DNA from: Rhizobium sp. 18055 | GTDB taxonomy: Bacteria; Pseudomonadota; Alphaproteobacteria; Rhizobiales; Rhizobiaceae | Assembly (NCBI RefSeq): GCF_902706285.1 | Contig: NZ_CACSKD010000012.1 | Coordinates: forward strand, 120,821 to 184,820 | DNA: 64,000 bases | Direction of reading: 5' to 3' | In this document: in pieces, positions 16,503 to 23,493 of the stretch | Layout: each line of letters opens with the position of its first letter | How positions within the stretch are numbered: position 1 is the stretch's first letter | The notes under the pieces: model-generated | Seen by the model: only the letters and a program-made list of their open reading frames with translations | What the model was told of the DNA's origin: nothing | Database searches by the model: none | Program-made: the position numbers and the translations under genes

Positions 16503-17663
16503 TCAGCCTGGCTGCGACAGGATCGTTGCGGCGCGCTGGGCGAGATCGATGCGCTCGCCGTCCTTGGCTTCGGTGCTGTCGGGCAGCAATGCGCGGATCG
16601 GCGATGCCTGGCCCTCGTTGATGGCGGTCAGGGCGACCATGTCGGCGGCGATGGTGGCGATCTCGGCGCGGATGGCACTGTCGCCAGAGGAATTCAGCCG
16701 GGCGCTGAGGATCTCCTCCGAGACGGCTGCACTGCGGGCGCGGACTTCTTCCGCCAGGCGCGCGGCAACGGCTGCGGTGTCGAGTTCGGACATCTGCGCA
16801 TCCTCGGCTGCGGGCTTTTCTACTGCGGGTATCAGAGCGAGAGGGGCAAGGCCCGCTGCCCTCAAGGCACGATTTGCCTTGCGCAGGTCGGCATTGGCGG
16901 CTTTCACCTGTTCCTTGAGCTTGGTCACTTCCTGCTGCCGGCGGCCGAGAAGGGTCTCCTTGTCAGCAATGGAAGCCTTGTCACGCTGCGTCCGGTCCTC
17001 CAGGCGGATGACCATGTGTTCCTGTTGCGTCAGCTTCTGTTCGGCATCCTTGGCGCGTTTCTGCAGCAGGGTCACGTCCTGGCGAAGTTCGTCACGCTCG
17101 GTGCGCAGCGCGCTGGATTTGAAATTGAGGCTTTCGATCTCGGTCTCGCGCGCCGCCATGTCGATCTTGAGATTGTCGGTCTGCTCGACGATCTTGTTGA
17201 GGCGGATGCGCAGCGCATCGAGCTCGCCCTCCTTGGCGGAGCCAGCCTGCTCGGCAATGTGAAGGCTGGTCTTCAGCTGGCTGATATAGTTCTCGTCCTT
17301 GCGCAGACGGGAGCGAAGCTCGGCTGCCTCGACGCTCATGTCGGCGATCTGGGACTGGAGCGCGCTGATCTCGGATGCGAAGTGGCCGGCATCGCGGGCA
17401 ATGGAATCATGCTTCAGCTGTAGCGACATGGACTTTTCGCGCTCGCGAATCAGGTCCTGCGTCGTGCGGGCGTTTTCAGCGGCATAAAGGGCGCGGACCA
17501 TGTCCTTCTGGGCGCGCACTTCCTGCGGGCTGAGCGGCATGGTAGCGCGCATGCGGTTCTCGGTGTACCAGACGATACGGCGATGAACGGCGGGCGATAC
17601 GAGGAAAACCAAGAACGCTGCGGCCAGGAAGCCCAATCCGAACAAGAGCGCATATTCGATCAC
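16503..17663 (-). CDS. Membrane-anchored coiled-coil protein, function unknown
   Basis: A 386-residue protein with an N-terminal membrane helix (residues 3-24, EYALLFGLGFLAAAFLVFLVSP). A long, charged, almost continuous alpha-helical coiled coil follows from about 60 to 270 (heptad-rich QSQIADMSVEAAELRSRLRKDENYISQLK and ELRQDVTLLQKRAKDAEQKLTQQEHMV). The tail of about 110 residues is Ala-rich. No catalytic motif is visible. The topology resembles inner-membrane scaffolds or cell-division accessory proteins, but no family was recognised. It is convergent with the SpoU gene and transcribed in the same direction as eipA, which lies 117 bp upstream. Confidence 0.8.
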   Translation of the reverse strand: MIEYALLFGLGFLAAAFLVFLVSPAVHRRIVWYTENRMRATMPLSPQEVRAQKDMVRALYAAENARTTQDLIREREKSMSLQLKHDSIARDAGHFASEISALQSQIADMSVEAAELRSRLRKDENYISQLKTSLHIAEQAGSAKEGELDALRIRLNKIVEQTDNLKIDMAARETEIESLNFKSSALRTERDELRQDVTLLQKRAKDAEQKLTQQEHMVIRLEDRTQRDKASIADKETLLGRRQQEVTKLKEQVKAANADLRKANRALRAAGLAPLALIPAVEKPAAEDAQMSELDTAAVAARLAEEVRARSAAVSEEILSARLNSSGDSAIRAEIATIAADMVALTAINEGQASPIRALLPDSTEAKDGERIDLAQRAATILSQPG

Positions 17664-17780
17664 GACGAGGCCACTGCTTCCAGAAGTTGATTTGCGTCAG
17701 GCCCAATGATTATGCGGAGCTGACGCTTAGGGCAAGTGGCGGAAAGGTAACGGCGCGACAGAGTTCGCCGTCACGCGCGA

Positions 17781-18377
17781 TCAGAAGGGGTTCCAGGTCG
17801 GGCTTGGCGTTACCTTGATATAGCCGACATTGAGGCCGAGGCGGGCGCCGATGCCGGTGCGGATCGGTACGACGAGGACGTTGTTGTTCTTCAGGAGCGT
17901 CATGCCGAAGCCGGCAACGACGAAAGCCTGGCCGCTGACGCCGCCGAAGCGCGCGTAGATCGCGTCGGTGGACGGCAGGTCATAGACCAGCATCATCACC
18001 CGCGTGCCCTGGCCGCCGTAGTCGAGACCGAGCGAGGGCCCCTGCCAGTAAAGCGAATGCTCGCCGGCGTTCTTGGTGTTCAACTGGCCTTCGCCGTATG
18101 TCAGGCCGGCGATGAAGGCGCCGGAGCCTTCCTGGCCGAGGATATAGCCGTTGGGCAATCCGTATTTCTGGAACGCCGCTTCGACGACCTTGGCAAGGCC
18201 GCCGCTGGTGGAGCCGAAGAACGAGTGTCCGGCATCGACGATTTCCTGAACCGTGTACTGTCCGCTATCGGCTTGCTGCGCCGATGCCTGCGTGCTCGCG
18301 AGCATCAGGCATGACAGTGTCAGCACAGCGAGCGGCTGGCAAAAGGCCAGAAATCTTCCTAGGATTGAGGGGCGCAT
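17781..18377 (-). CDS. eipA: EipA-like envelope integrity protein (DUF1134)
   Basis: A 198-residue secreted protein with a Sec signal peptide (LAVLTLSCLMLASTQASAQQ, cleavage after ASA) and then a DUF1134 domain. Conserved stretches include YTVQEIVDAGHSFFGSTSGGLAKVVEAAFQKYGLPNGYILGQEGSGAFIAGLTYGEG, GPSLGLDYGGQGTRVMMLVYDLPS and GIGARLGLNVGYIKVTPSPTWNPF. DUF1134 proteins are periplasmic; the Brucella member EipA is needed for envelope stress resistance and is reported to be directly activated by CtrA. A near-consensus CtrA box lies 72 bp upstream of the start, and the divergent neighbour is chpT. The family call is strong; the envelope role here is inferred from homologues. Confidence 0.88.
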   Translation of the reverse strand: MRPSILGRFLAFCQPLAVLTLSCLMLASTQASAQQADSGQYTVQEIVDAGHSFFGSTSGGLAKVVEAAFQKYGLPNGYILGQEGSGAFIAGLTYGEGQLNTKNAGEHSLYWQGPSLGLDYGGQGTRVMMLVYDLPSTDAIYARFGGVSGQAFVVAGFGMTLLKNNNVLVVPIRTGIGARLGLNVGYIKVTPSPTWNPF

Positions 18378-18448
18378 GGTGTCATCCGTTCATCATGGTC
18401 GATACTTGGAGCCGTTTCCGGCGTTTCTGTCATTTTGCGCGGATGGTC

Positions 18449-18463
18449 TTAACAATCGGTTTA
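18449..18463. promoter_or_regulatory. Candidate CtrA-binding site between eipA and chpT
   Basis: TTAA, seven bases (CAATCGG), then TTTA. This differs by one base from the TTAA-N7-TTAA CtrA consensus of alphaproteobacteria. Read toward eipA it is TAAACCGATTGTTAAG, 72 bp before that start codon; toward chpT it is 99 bp before the start. A single GANTC methylation site lies at 18540-18544, just before chpT. The functional claim rests on the motif and on what is known of eipA control in Brucella. Confidence 0.55.
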
Positions 18464-18561
18464 CCAAATATGGTGTCATTATGGCGCCGAGTACGCGCGC
18501 AAACTTCGTGCAATGATGAAGCAATATGTGTGGCGGAATGAATCACCGCCCTCTGGAGACA

Positions 18562-19212
18562 ATGATGTCAAAGAATCCAAACCTTACACTCACCGGCCCC
18601 GACCTGGCCGCGCTTCTCTGCAGCCGTGTTTGCCATGACGTCATCTCGCCGGTCGGCGCGATCAACAACGGCCTTGAATTGCTGGATGAGGGCGGCGCCG
18701 ATGCAGACGCCATGGATCTTATTCGCACAAGTGCCCTGAACGCCTCTGTTCGTCTCAAATTCGCACGCCTTGCCTTTGGCGCTTCAGGCTCCGTCGGCGC
18801 GTCGATCGATACCGGTGAAGCCGAGCGTGCCGCAAAGGACTTTGCTGCCGCCGAGAAGAAGACCGAAGTCATCTGGAACGGTCCACGGGTGATCATTCCG
18901 AAGAACCGCGTCAAACTGCTGCTCAACCTGTTTCTGGTTGCCTATTCTTCGATCCCGCGCGGCGGTCAGATCGATATCACGCTTGAGAACCCGGAACTCG
19001 ACGCGAAATTCACGCTCGTCGCCAAAGGCAAGCTGATGCGCCTGCCGCCGAAGTTCGTGGAGATTTCGACGGGCGAGATAGAAGAAGCGATCGACGCGCA
19101 CACGATCCAGCCCTACTACGCAGTCTTGCTTGCCGACGAGTGCGGCATGAAGCTCGGCCATAGTGCGTCGGCTGAAGAAATCGTCTTCACGGCAGAAGTG
19201 GTCGCCGCCTGA
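18562..19212 (+). CDS. chpT: Histidine phosphotransferase ChpT
   Basis: A 216-residue dimeric histidine phosphotransferase that relays phosphate from the CckA hybrid kinase to CtrA and CpdR. The signature ALLCSRVCHDVISPVGAINNGLELL contains the phospho-accepting His25. The C-terminal half is a degenerate ATPase-like domain (RVIIPKNRVKLLLNLFLVAYSSIPRGGQIDITL) without ATP-binding motifs, as expected. The ATG at 18562 (or 18565) follows CTGGAG. It lies just upstream of a CpdR-like receiver and of ctrA itself, so both downstream targets of the relay are encoded beside it. It is divergent from eipA with a CtrA-like box between. Confidence 0.93.
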   Translation: MMSKNPNLTLTGPDLAALLCSRVCHDVISPVGAINNGLELLDEGGADADAMDLIRTSALNASVRLKFARLAFGASGSVGASIDTGEAERAAKDFAAAEKKTEVIWNGPRVIIPKNRVKLLLNLFLVAYSSIPRGGQIDITLENPELDAKFTLVAKGKLMRLPPKFVEISTGEIEEAIDAHTIQPYYAVLLADECGMKLGHSASAEEIVFTAEVVAA

Positions 19213-19339
19213 CGTTTGATTTTGGGACAATAAATACTGACGTTTTGCGTGCATTGAAGTAATAATTCCTTAGCCTAATGTTTCTATCCTTGCGTTTTGA
19301 AGACGCCCGCCGGGACATAAGCTGGGCGATGGAGCAGCA

Positions 19340-19702
19340 ATGCAGAGGTTCATGATCACGGATTCGTCGGACGTTGTCCGCAAGGTTGGAAAGCGTATTC
19401 TTTCCGAGCTTGATTTCATGGTCAGTGAAGCCGCGAGCGCCACTGAAGCTCTGTCTCATTGCCAGGCCGAGCTGCCTGACTATCTCATCGTCGATTCAGG
19501 CATGGATGGCGCGATCGATCTGATCGTTGCCGTTCGCGCCATGGAAGGCGGCAAAGAGGTGAAGATCTACTATTGCGTGATCGAAGCCGATCTGAAGAAG
19601 CTGATGATGGGCAAGCGGGCAGGGGCCACCGATTTCCTGCTGAAACCCTTCGATCGCAAGATCCTCACGGCTGTTTTCGGCAATCGCGCCATCGCCGCCT
19701 GA
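19340..19702 (+). CDS. CpdR-like single-domain response regulator
   Basis: A stand-alone receiver domain of 120 residues. The phospho-acceptor is Asp52 (YLIVDSGMDG), with Asp8 in the acidic pocket and Lys102 in the LLKPFD loop. Two positions are unusual. The first strand ends MITDSSD rather than a DD pair. Strand four reads KIYYCVIEAD, with no clear Thr/Ser switch residue, so activation may differ from textbook receivers. CpdR proteins control ClpXP adaptor activity and, when unphosphorylated, CtrA proteolysis; I recall a second CpdR-like gene beside ctrA in Sinorhizobium (cpdR2). GGAGC precedes the ATG. Receiver certain; CpdR assignment inferred from size and neighbours. Confidence 0.75.
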   Translation: MQRFMITDSSDVVRKVGKRILSELDFMVSEAASATEALSHCQAELPDYLIVDSGMDGAIDLIVAVRAMEGGKEVKIYYCVIEADLKKLMMGKRAGATDFLLKPFDRKILTAVFGNRAIAA

Positions 19703-19731
19703 CCCGTCAAAGCAAAATCCTGACTGCACCG

Positions 19732-19760
19732 GCCGCCTCTCACCAGGCGGCTTTTGTTTT
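19732..19760 (+). terminator. Intrinsic terminator of the CpdR-like gene
   Basis: GCCGCC and GGCGGC pair around an 8-nt loop and are followed by TTTTGTTTT, on the plus strand 30 bp after the stop codon. Confidence 0.85.
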
Positions 19761-19793
19761 GCCGATGGCTGGCCGCAGTTCGCAGCAAACAAA

Positions 19794-19820
19794 AAAATCC
19801 CGCCGGGAAGGCGGGATTTT
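19794..19820 (-). terminator. Intrinsic terminator of ctrA
   Basis: An 11-bp stem (AAAATCCCGCC with GGCGGGATTTT) around a 5-nt loop, with a run of seven A at 19791-19797 that becomes a U-tract on the minus strand. It lies 32 bp beyond the ctrA stop. Confidence 0.87.
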
Positions 19821-19852
19821 GGTGACACCCGGTGTAGGGACCGAGGTCGATA

Positions 19853-20554
19853 TCAGGCAGTTTCGGCGTATTCGGCGCCATCCGGTTCGCGCAGAACGTA
19901 GCCGCGGCCCCAGACGGTTTCGATGTAGTTTGCGCCGCCGGCGGCATTTGCGAGCTTCTTGCGCAGCTTGCAGATGAACACGTCGATGATCTTCAGCTCA
20001 GGCTCGTCCATGCCGCCGTAAAGGTGGTTCAGGAACATTTCCTTGGTCAGGGTGGTGCCCTTGCGGAGGGAAAGCAGCTCCAGCATCTGGTATTCCTTGC
20101 CCGTCAGGTGAACGCGCTGGCCACCAACTTCGACGGTCTTGGCGTCGAGGTTGACGATCAGTTCGCCGGTCGAGATGACCGACTGAGCGTGACCCTTGGA
20201 GCGGCGGACGATCGCATGGATGCGAGCGACCAGTTCGTCCTTGTGGAAAGGCTTGGTCATGTAGTCGTCGGCGCCGAAGCCGAGACCGCGAACCTTGTCC
20301 TCGATACCGGCCATGCCGGAAAGGATGAGGATCGGTGTTTTAACCTTGGACAGGCGGAGAGTGCGCAGCACTTCATATCCGGACATGTCTGGAAGGTTGA
20401 GATCAAGCAGGATGATATCATAATCATACAGCTTGCCGAGATCGACGCCTTCTTCACCTAGATCGGTGGTGTAGACGTTGAAACTTTCTGACTTGAGCAT
20501 CAGTTCGATGCTCTGCGCTGTCGCGCTGTCATCTTCGATGAGTAGTACCCGCAT
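19853..20554 (-). CDS. ctrA: Cell-cycle master response regulator CtrA
   Basis: A 233-residue OmpR/PhoB-type response regulator. The receiver has the acid pair EDD (residues 7-9), phospho-acceptor Asp51 (LLDLNLPDMSG), the same number as in Caulobacter, and MTKPF. The winged-helix output domain is intact (VHLTGKEYQMLELLSLRKGTTLTKEMFLNHLYGGMDEPELKIIDVFICKLRKKL), ending VWGRGYVLREPDG. It binds TTAA-N7-TTAA sites to control division, motility, envelope and DNA methylation genes. The C-terminal AETA tail fits the AA-type degron used for ClpXP proteolysis. AAGGGGAT precedes the ATG. A long AT-rich upstream region with four GANTC sites suggests methylation-sensitive transcription. Confidence 0.97.
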   Translation of the reverse strand: MRVLLIEDDSATAQSIELMLKSESFNVYTTDLGEEGVDLGKLYDYDIILLDLNLPDMSGYEVLRTLRLSKVKTPILILSGMAGIEDKVRGLGFGADDYMTKPFHKDELVARIHAIVRRSKGHAQSVISTGELIVNLDAKTVEVGGQRVHLTGKEYQMLELLSLRKGTTLTKEMFLNHLYGGMDEPELKIIDVFICKLRKKLANAAGGANYIETVWGRGYVLREPDGAEYAETA

Positions 20555-20994
20555 TCTTATCCCCTTTACCGCCGCCGAAAGGTGGTCTGGCCCCTACGCG
20601 ATACAGATATGTCACTGCGTGATTTGGAAGCTGCCACGAAATGGTTAACAAATTCTGATTCACTCTGGCAAGAGGTAATCAATTTATTAAATATTTTGTC
20701 CATTCCGCTGTTTTCCAACGAGAATCCGCAAAGCCTAATCCTTAACTGTTACATTAAGAAAGGCTGGCAAGCGATTCATTCGACTCACCAATGAAATGGA
20801 CCGGAAATCGCGTAGTTGTGTTTACCGACCCTTAAATCATACGGACTATCATTAACGATGCCCGTAAACGAAAGGTTACCAGCGGTAGGTTTTTGTTAAC
20901 GCCGACGGAAATTTTTTGGGCAAGCTGCATGAAAGCAGCGAGCAAGGGTCGGTTTCAAGTGAAGCCGGGGTCTCGCATCACTGGAGTAATGCGT
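20555..20994. promoter_or_regulatory. ctrA / FliJ-like divergent control region with GANTC cluster
   Basis: About 440 bp, clearly AT-rich, between divergent ctrA and the FliJ-like gene. Four GANTC (CcrM methyltransferase) sites occur within 130 bp, at 20657-20661, 20722-20726, 20773-20777 and 20782-20786. CtrA half-sites are frequent: TTAAC at 20852-20856 and 20896-20900, and a paired TTAA with an 8-base spacer at 20742-20757, one base longer than consensus. A 70-codon open frame here (20582-20794) shows no coding character. The region is best read as a complex cell-cycle promoter; the exact promoters were not identified. Confidence 0.6.
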
Positions 20995-21345
20995 ATGAAG
21001 TCGCGTGAGAGCCTAGTTCGGCTGAAAGAGTTTCAGGTGAACGAAAAGCGTCGCCAGCTGCAACAATTGCAGATGATGATGTCTGAATTTGAGCGGATGA
21101 CGAAGGATCTGGAGAGCCAGATCGTCGTCGAGGAAAAGAAGTCCGGTATTTCCGACCCGAATCACTTCGCCTATCCGACCTTCGCAAAGGCAGCACGCCA
21201 GCGCGCGGACAATCTTCAGGTTTCGATCAAGGAACTGAAGATGCAGGAAGAGGCCCTGGAGCAGACGCTCGAAGAGATGCAGGCCGAATATGCACGCGCT
21301 GCCGCGCTCGAAGAGCGCGACGGAGCGGTTCGGGCGCGAGCCTAA
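20995..21345 (+). CDS. FliJ-like coiled-coil protein
   Basis: A 116-residue, highly charged, almost wholly alpha-helical protein (SLVRLKEFQVNEKRRQLQQLQMMMSEFERMTKDLESQIVVEEKK, later LQVSIKELKMQEEALEQTLEEMQAEYARAAALEERDG). Two antiparallel coiled-coil helices and this length match FliJ, the flagellar export chaperone-like protein that couples FliI ATPase to the export gate. FliJ proteins diverge greatly in sequence, so the assignment rests on length, coiled coil and the CtrA context. The ATG at 20995 lies 8 nt after GGAG; another ATG at 20989 is too close to it. It is divergent from ctrA and shares its control region. Confidence 0.6.
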   Translation: MKSRESLVRLKEFQVNEKRRQLQQLQMMMSEFERMTKDLESQIVVEEKKSGISDPNHFAYPTFAKAARQRADNLQVSIKELKMQEEALEQTLEEMQAEYARAAALEERDGAVRARA

Positions 21346-21389
21346 GCCAGGATGATGGATGCCTCAGGGCATCCGGGGTGTCATCTCAT

Positions 21390-21434
21390 AAAAGCCATGC
21401 ATGACGGGCGTGCTGTCCGTCATACATGGCTTTT
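21390..21434. terminator. Bidirectional hairpin terminator
   Basis: AAAAGCCATG followed by ATGACGG, a 9-nt loop, CCGTCAT and CATGGCTTTT form a long stem interrupted by one C/A mismatch, with A and T tracts at either foot. It separates the FliJ-like gene from the convergent small GNAT gene. Confidence 0.8.
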
Positions 21435-21461
21435 GGCGTTTCTGATTTCCAGATCCGGGTT

Positions 21462-21743
21462 TCAGCCGTTGATGACGTCGTGCCATTCTTCGTGGCGCAG
21501 CGATTGCGCCTTGAAGAACGGGCAGAGCGGAAATATTTTCCAGCCGCCTTTTCTGGCCTCTTCGACGGCGTGCAGCGCCAGCGCCTGGCCGACACCCTTG
21601 CCGCGCAAGGCATCCGGAACGCCTGTGTGATCGATGATGATCAGCTTCGGCGATGTGCGGGAATAGGTCATCTCGGCCTGGTGGCCCTCCAGTTCGGCGA
21701 CATAGCGACCGCCGGTTGGATTTTCTTCGTTGGTGATATTCAT
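21462..21743 (-). CDS. Small GNAT-like N-acetyltransferase (YjdJ type)
   Basis: A 93-residue protein of the short GNAT-like family. It contains AEMTYSRTSPKLIIIDHTGVPDALRGKGVGQALALHAVEEARKGGWKIFPLCPFFKAQSLRHEEWHDVIN. LRGKGVGQAL is the acetyl-CoA-binding loop, and the terminal PLCPFxxxxxxxHxEWxD pattern is characteristic of this family. AGAGGAAG precedes the chosen ATG at 21743; a longer frame upstream is not supported. The family's substrates are poorly known. It is convergent with the FliJ-like gene and sits between ctrA and sciP without an evident link to them. Confidence 0.82.
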   Translation of the reverse strand: MNITNEENPTGGRYVAELEGHQAEMTYSRTSPKLIIIDHTGVPDALRGKGVGQALALHAVEEARKGGWKIFPLCPFFKAQSLRHEEWHDVING

Positions 21744-22076
21744 TGCGAGCTTCCTCTTGTCCCTGTCGGCAGGGAAAGTGGCACAGGCTTGCGGCTGCGC
21801 AAAGACAGGCAACGGAGACGCACTGTTCGCTGGAGCATGCCGTGGGAGAAAGCCGCGTCGGCTGTCACCGCTGATCGGCAATGGCGATCAATTCGCTTGC
21901 CTCGCTCGCGCAGCCTTGGTCCGGGTGGTCTTTTTGGACTTCGGCCGCGCTTGAGCAAAGGTTCGATAATTCGGCAAGAATAGATGCGCGATCGGATATC
22001 AATAGCTTCGGGCCGGCGTCACACCCTTCGGTGTACGCTCGGCCCGTGTAAAAACGCGATAATCTTCAAAAATTGA

Positions 22077-22352
22077 TCAATGGCGATACTGCTGGATGCG
22101 CGTGGTGCGCAGGCCGGCAAGACCGTGGCTATTGATTGACGACTGCCAGGAGAGAAACTCCTCGACCGTCAGGGTGTAACGTTCGCAAGCTTCTTCCAAG
22201 CTTAACAGGCCACCGCGCACTGCTGCGACAACCTCTGCCTTACGACGGATAACCCAGCGCCTGGTATTCGGCGGCGGCAAATCCGCAATCGTCAGCGGGC
22301 TGCCATCGGGGCCGATGACATATTTCACTCGGGGACGTATCATTTCGGTCAT
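22077..22352 (-). CDS. sciP: SciP, small CtrA inhibitory protein (DUF1153)
   Basis: A 91-residue DUF1153 protein reading MTEMIRPRVKYVIGPDGSPLTIADLPPPNTRRWVIRRKAEVVAAVRGGLLSLEEACERYTLTVEEFLSWQ and ending GLAGLRTTRIQQYRH. This matches the Caulobacter regulator SciP, a helix-turn-helix protein that binds CtrA and blocks recruitment of RNA polymerase at CtrA promoters in G1. Residues 30-75 form the predicted tri-helical DNA-binding fold. The ATG at 22352 was chosen; a longer frame to 22388 is possible but unlike the family. With ctrA, chpT and a CpdR-like gene within 4 kb, much of the CtrA control circuit is clustered here. Confidence 0.92.
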   Translation of the reverse strand: MTEMIRPRVKYVIGPDGSPLTIADLPPPNTRRWVIRRKAEVVAAVRGGLLSLEEACERYTLTVEEFLSWQSSINSHGLAGLRTTRIQQYRH

Positions 22353-22751
22353 TGGACTCTCTACACAACTCAAGACCACGAGAGCCACTCTAGCTTGTCA
22401 CATTTAAAAATTGCCTAAGCCCGTCGTAAGACTTTGATAAGAATTTTAAACGCCGCCGGACCGCTGCTTCGGTCCGGACTTCACAAACAACTCCCCTTGC
22501 GTAAATTTGTGATCAGCGCATGGGAGCCATGCACAATGAATATTAGTTGTTTGATGGCCGTCAAACTATAGTCGATTCGAACATCAGCTTGCGTGCCGGG
22601 CCTCATCGGGGTTCTTCTTGGCGTATCGGTTAGAGTTGGAACTTTGGGCATCGTGTCACGTTGATGCGATCCGTTTTTCTCTTTCTATACTTTGATTATT
22701 GCCGGCAGGAGGGCTTTTGGGGGCGAAATCAGCCTGTAAAGGACGAAATTC
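22353..22751. other. Intergenic region between sciP and the LuxR-type gene
   Basis: About 400 bp, AT-rich, holding the divergent promoters of sciP and the LuxR-type regulator. A 7-bp stem (CCGGACC with GGTCCGG, 22456-22477) is present. GANTC sites lie at 22355-22359 and 22574-22578. No TTAA-N7-TTAA pair was found and no gene is supported. Confidence 0.5.
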
Positions 22752-23489
22752 ATGCGGAATGAAGGACGCGCCGTGCACAACGGCGCGGCGGATATTGCTT
22801 TTTTGTCAACAGGGAAATCCAGCCCGCCTGTCGCCGATCCGGAGGAGCGCCTGGCTCGACTTGCGAAGGCTGCAGGCTTCAGCCACTACCTGCTCACCAC
22901 CTTTCCCTGCGGGGATTGCAGCGGCTTCTCGGGCAACCTTCTGCTGAGCAATTGGCCAAAGGCCATGTCAGATGCCTATGATGACGATGACCTGTTCCAC
23001 AATAGCGCACTGGTATCGGAGCTCAGAAAATCCAGCATGCCGGTGTTTTTCGGGGTAAACGCCTTTGAAAGCAGTGCGGCAAACCTGAAGAACGAGCGGA
23101 TCACCGCGCTGTTTCACGGAAATGCACTGCGGCGGACGTTTGCCTTCGTGCTGCACGATGCCGATCGCCGCCCCTATATTCTGGCATTCTCCGGCACACG
23201 TGCGAACCTGTCACGCGATGAGGCGATGGCGCACGTCTTCGGGGCGATGGAATTCCTGGAGTTCTATGCCCGCTCACAGGTGACCGAGCAACCGCTCGAA
23301 AGTCTCAGCAGCCGCGAGATCGAATGCCTGCGCTGGTCGGCTGCCGGCAAGAGCAGCGACGAGATCGCCATTATCCTCGATCTGTCGCCGCATACCGTCG
23401 TCGGTTACCTGAAGAGCGCGATGCGCAAACTCGATTCGGTCAACCGCATGCAGGCGGTTGCTCGCGCATTCCGCTATCGGCTGCTCTGA
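22752..23489 (+). CDS. LuxR-family transcriptional regulator with autoinducer-binding-like domain
   Basis: A 245-residue protein. Residues 30-165 resemble the autoinducer-binding domain of LuxR proteins (LAKAAGFSHYLLTTFPCGDCSGFSGNLLLSNWPKAMSDAYDDDDLFHNSALV). Residues 178-240 are the LuxR helix-turn-helix (LSSREIECLRWSAAGKSSDEIAIILDLSPHTVVGYLKSAMRKLDSVNRMQAVARAFRY). The signal-binding part keeps the W and D of the usual W-Y-D pattern only loosely, and no luxI-type synthase is nearby, so it may be an orphan regulator. AAGGA precedes the ATG. It is divergent from sciP. Its ligand and targets are unknown. Confidence 0.82.
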   Translation: MRNEGRAVHNGAADIAFLSTGKSSPPVADPEERLARLAKAAGFSHYLLTTFPCGDCSGFSGNLLLSNWPKAMSDAYDDDDLFHNSALVSELRKSSMPVFFGVNAFESSAANLKNERITALFHGNALRRTFAFVLHDADRRPYILAFSGTRANLSRDEAMAHVFGAMEFLEFYARSQVTEQPLESLSSREIECLRWSAAGKSSDEIAIILDLSPHTVVGYLKSAMRKLDSVNRMQAVARAFRYRLL

Positions 23490-23493
23490 GGCG

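Noticed and set aside
20582..20794. 70-codon open frame upstream of ctrA
   Set aside because: It lies in AT-rich regulatory DNA with four GANTC sites, has no ribosome-binding site and no family-like sequence.
22456..22477. Terminator between sciP and the LuxR-type gene
   Set aside because: The two genes diverge, so a terminator is not expected; the stem lacks a U-tract and was kept only as a note.
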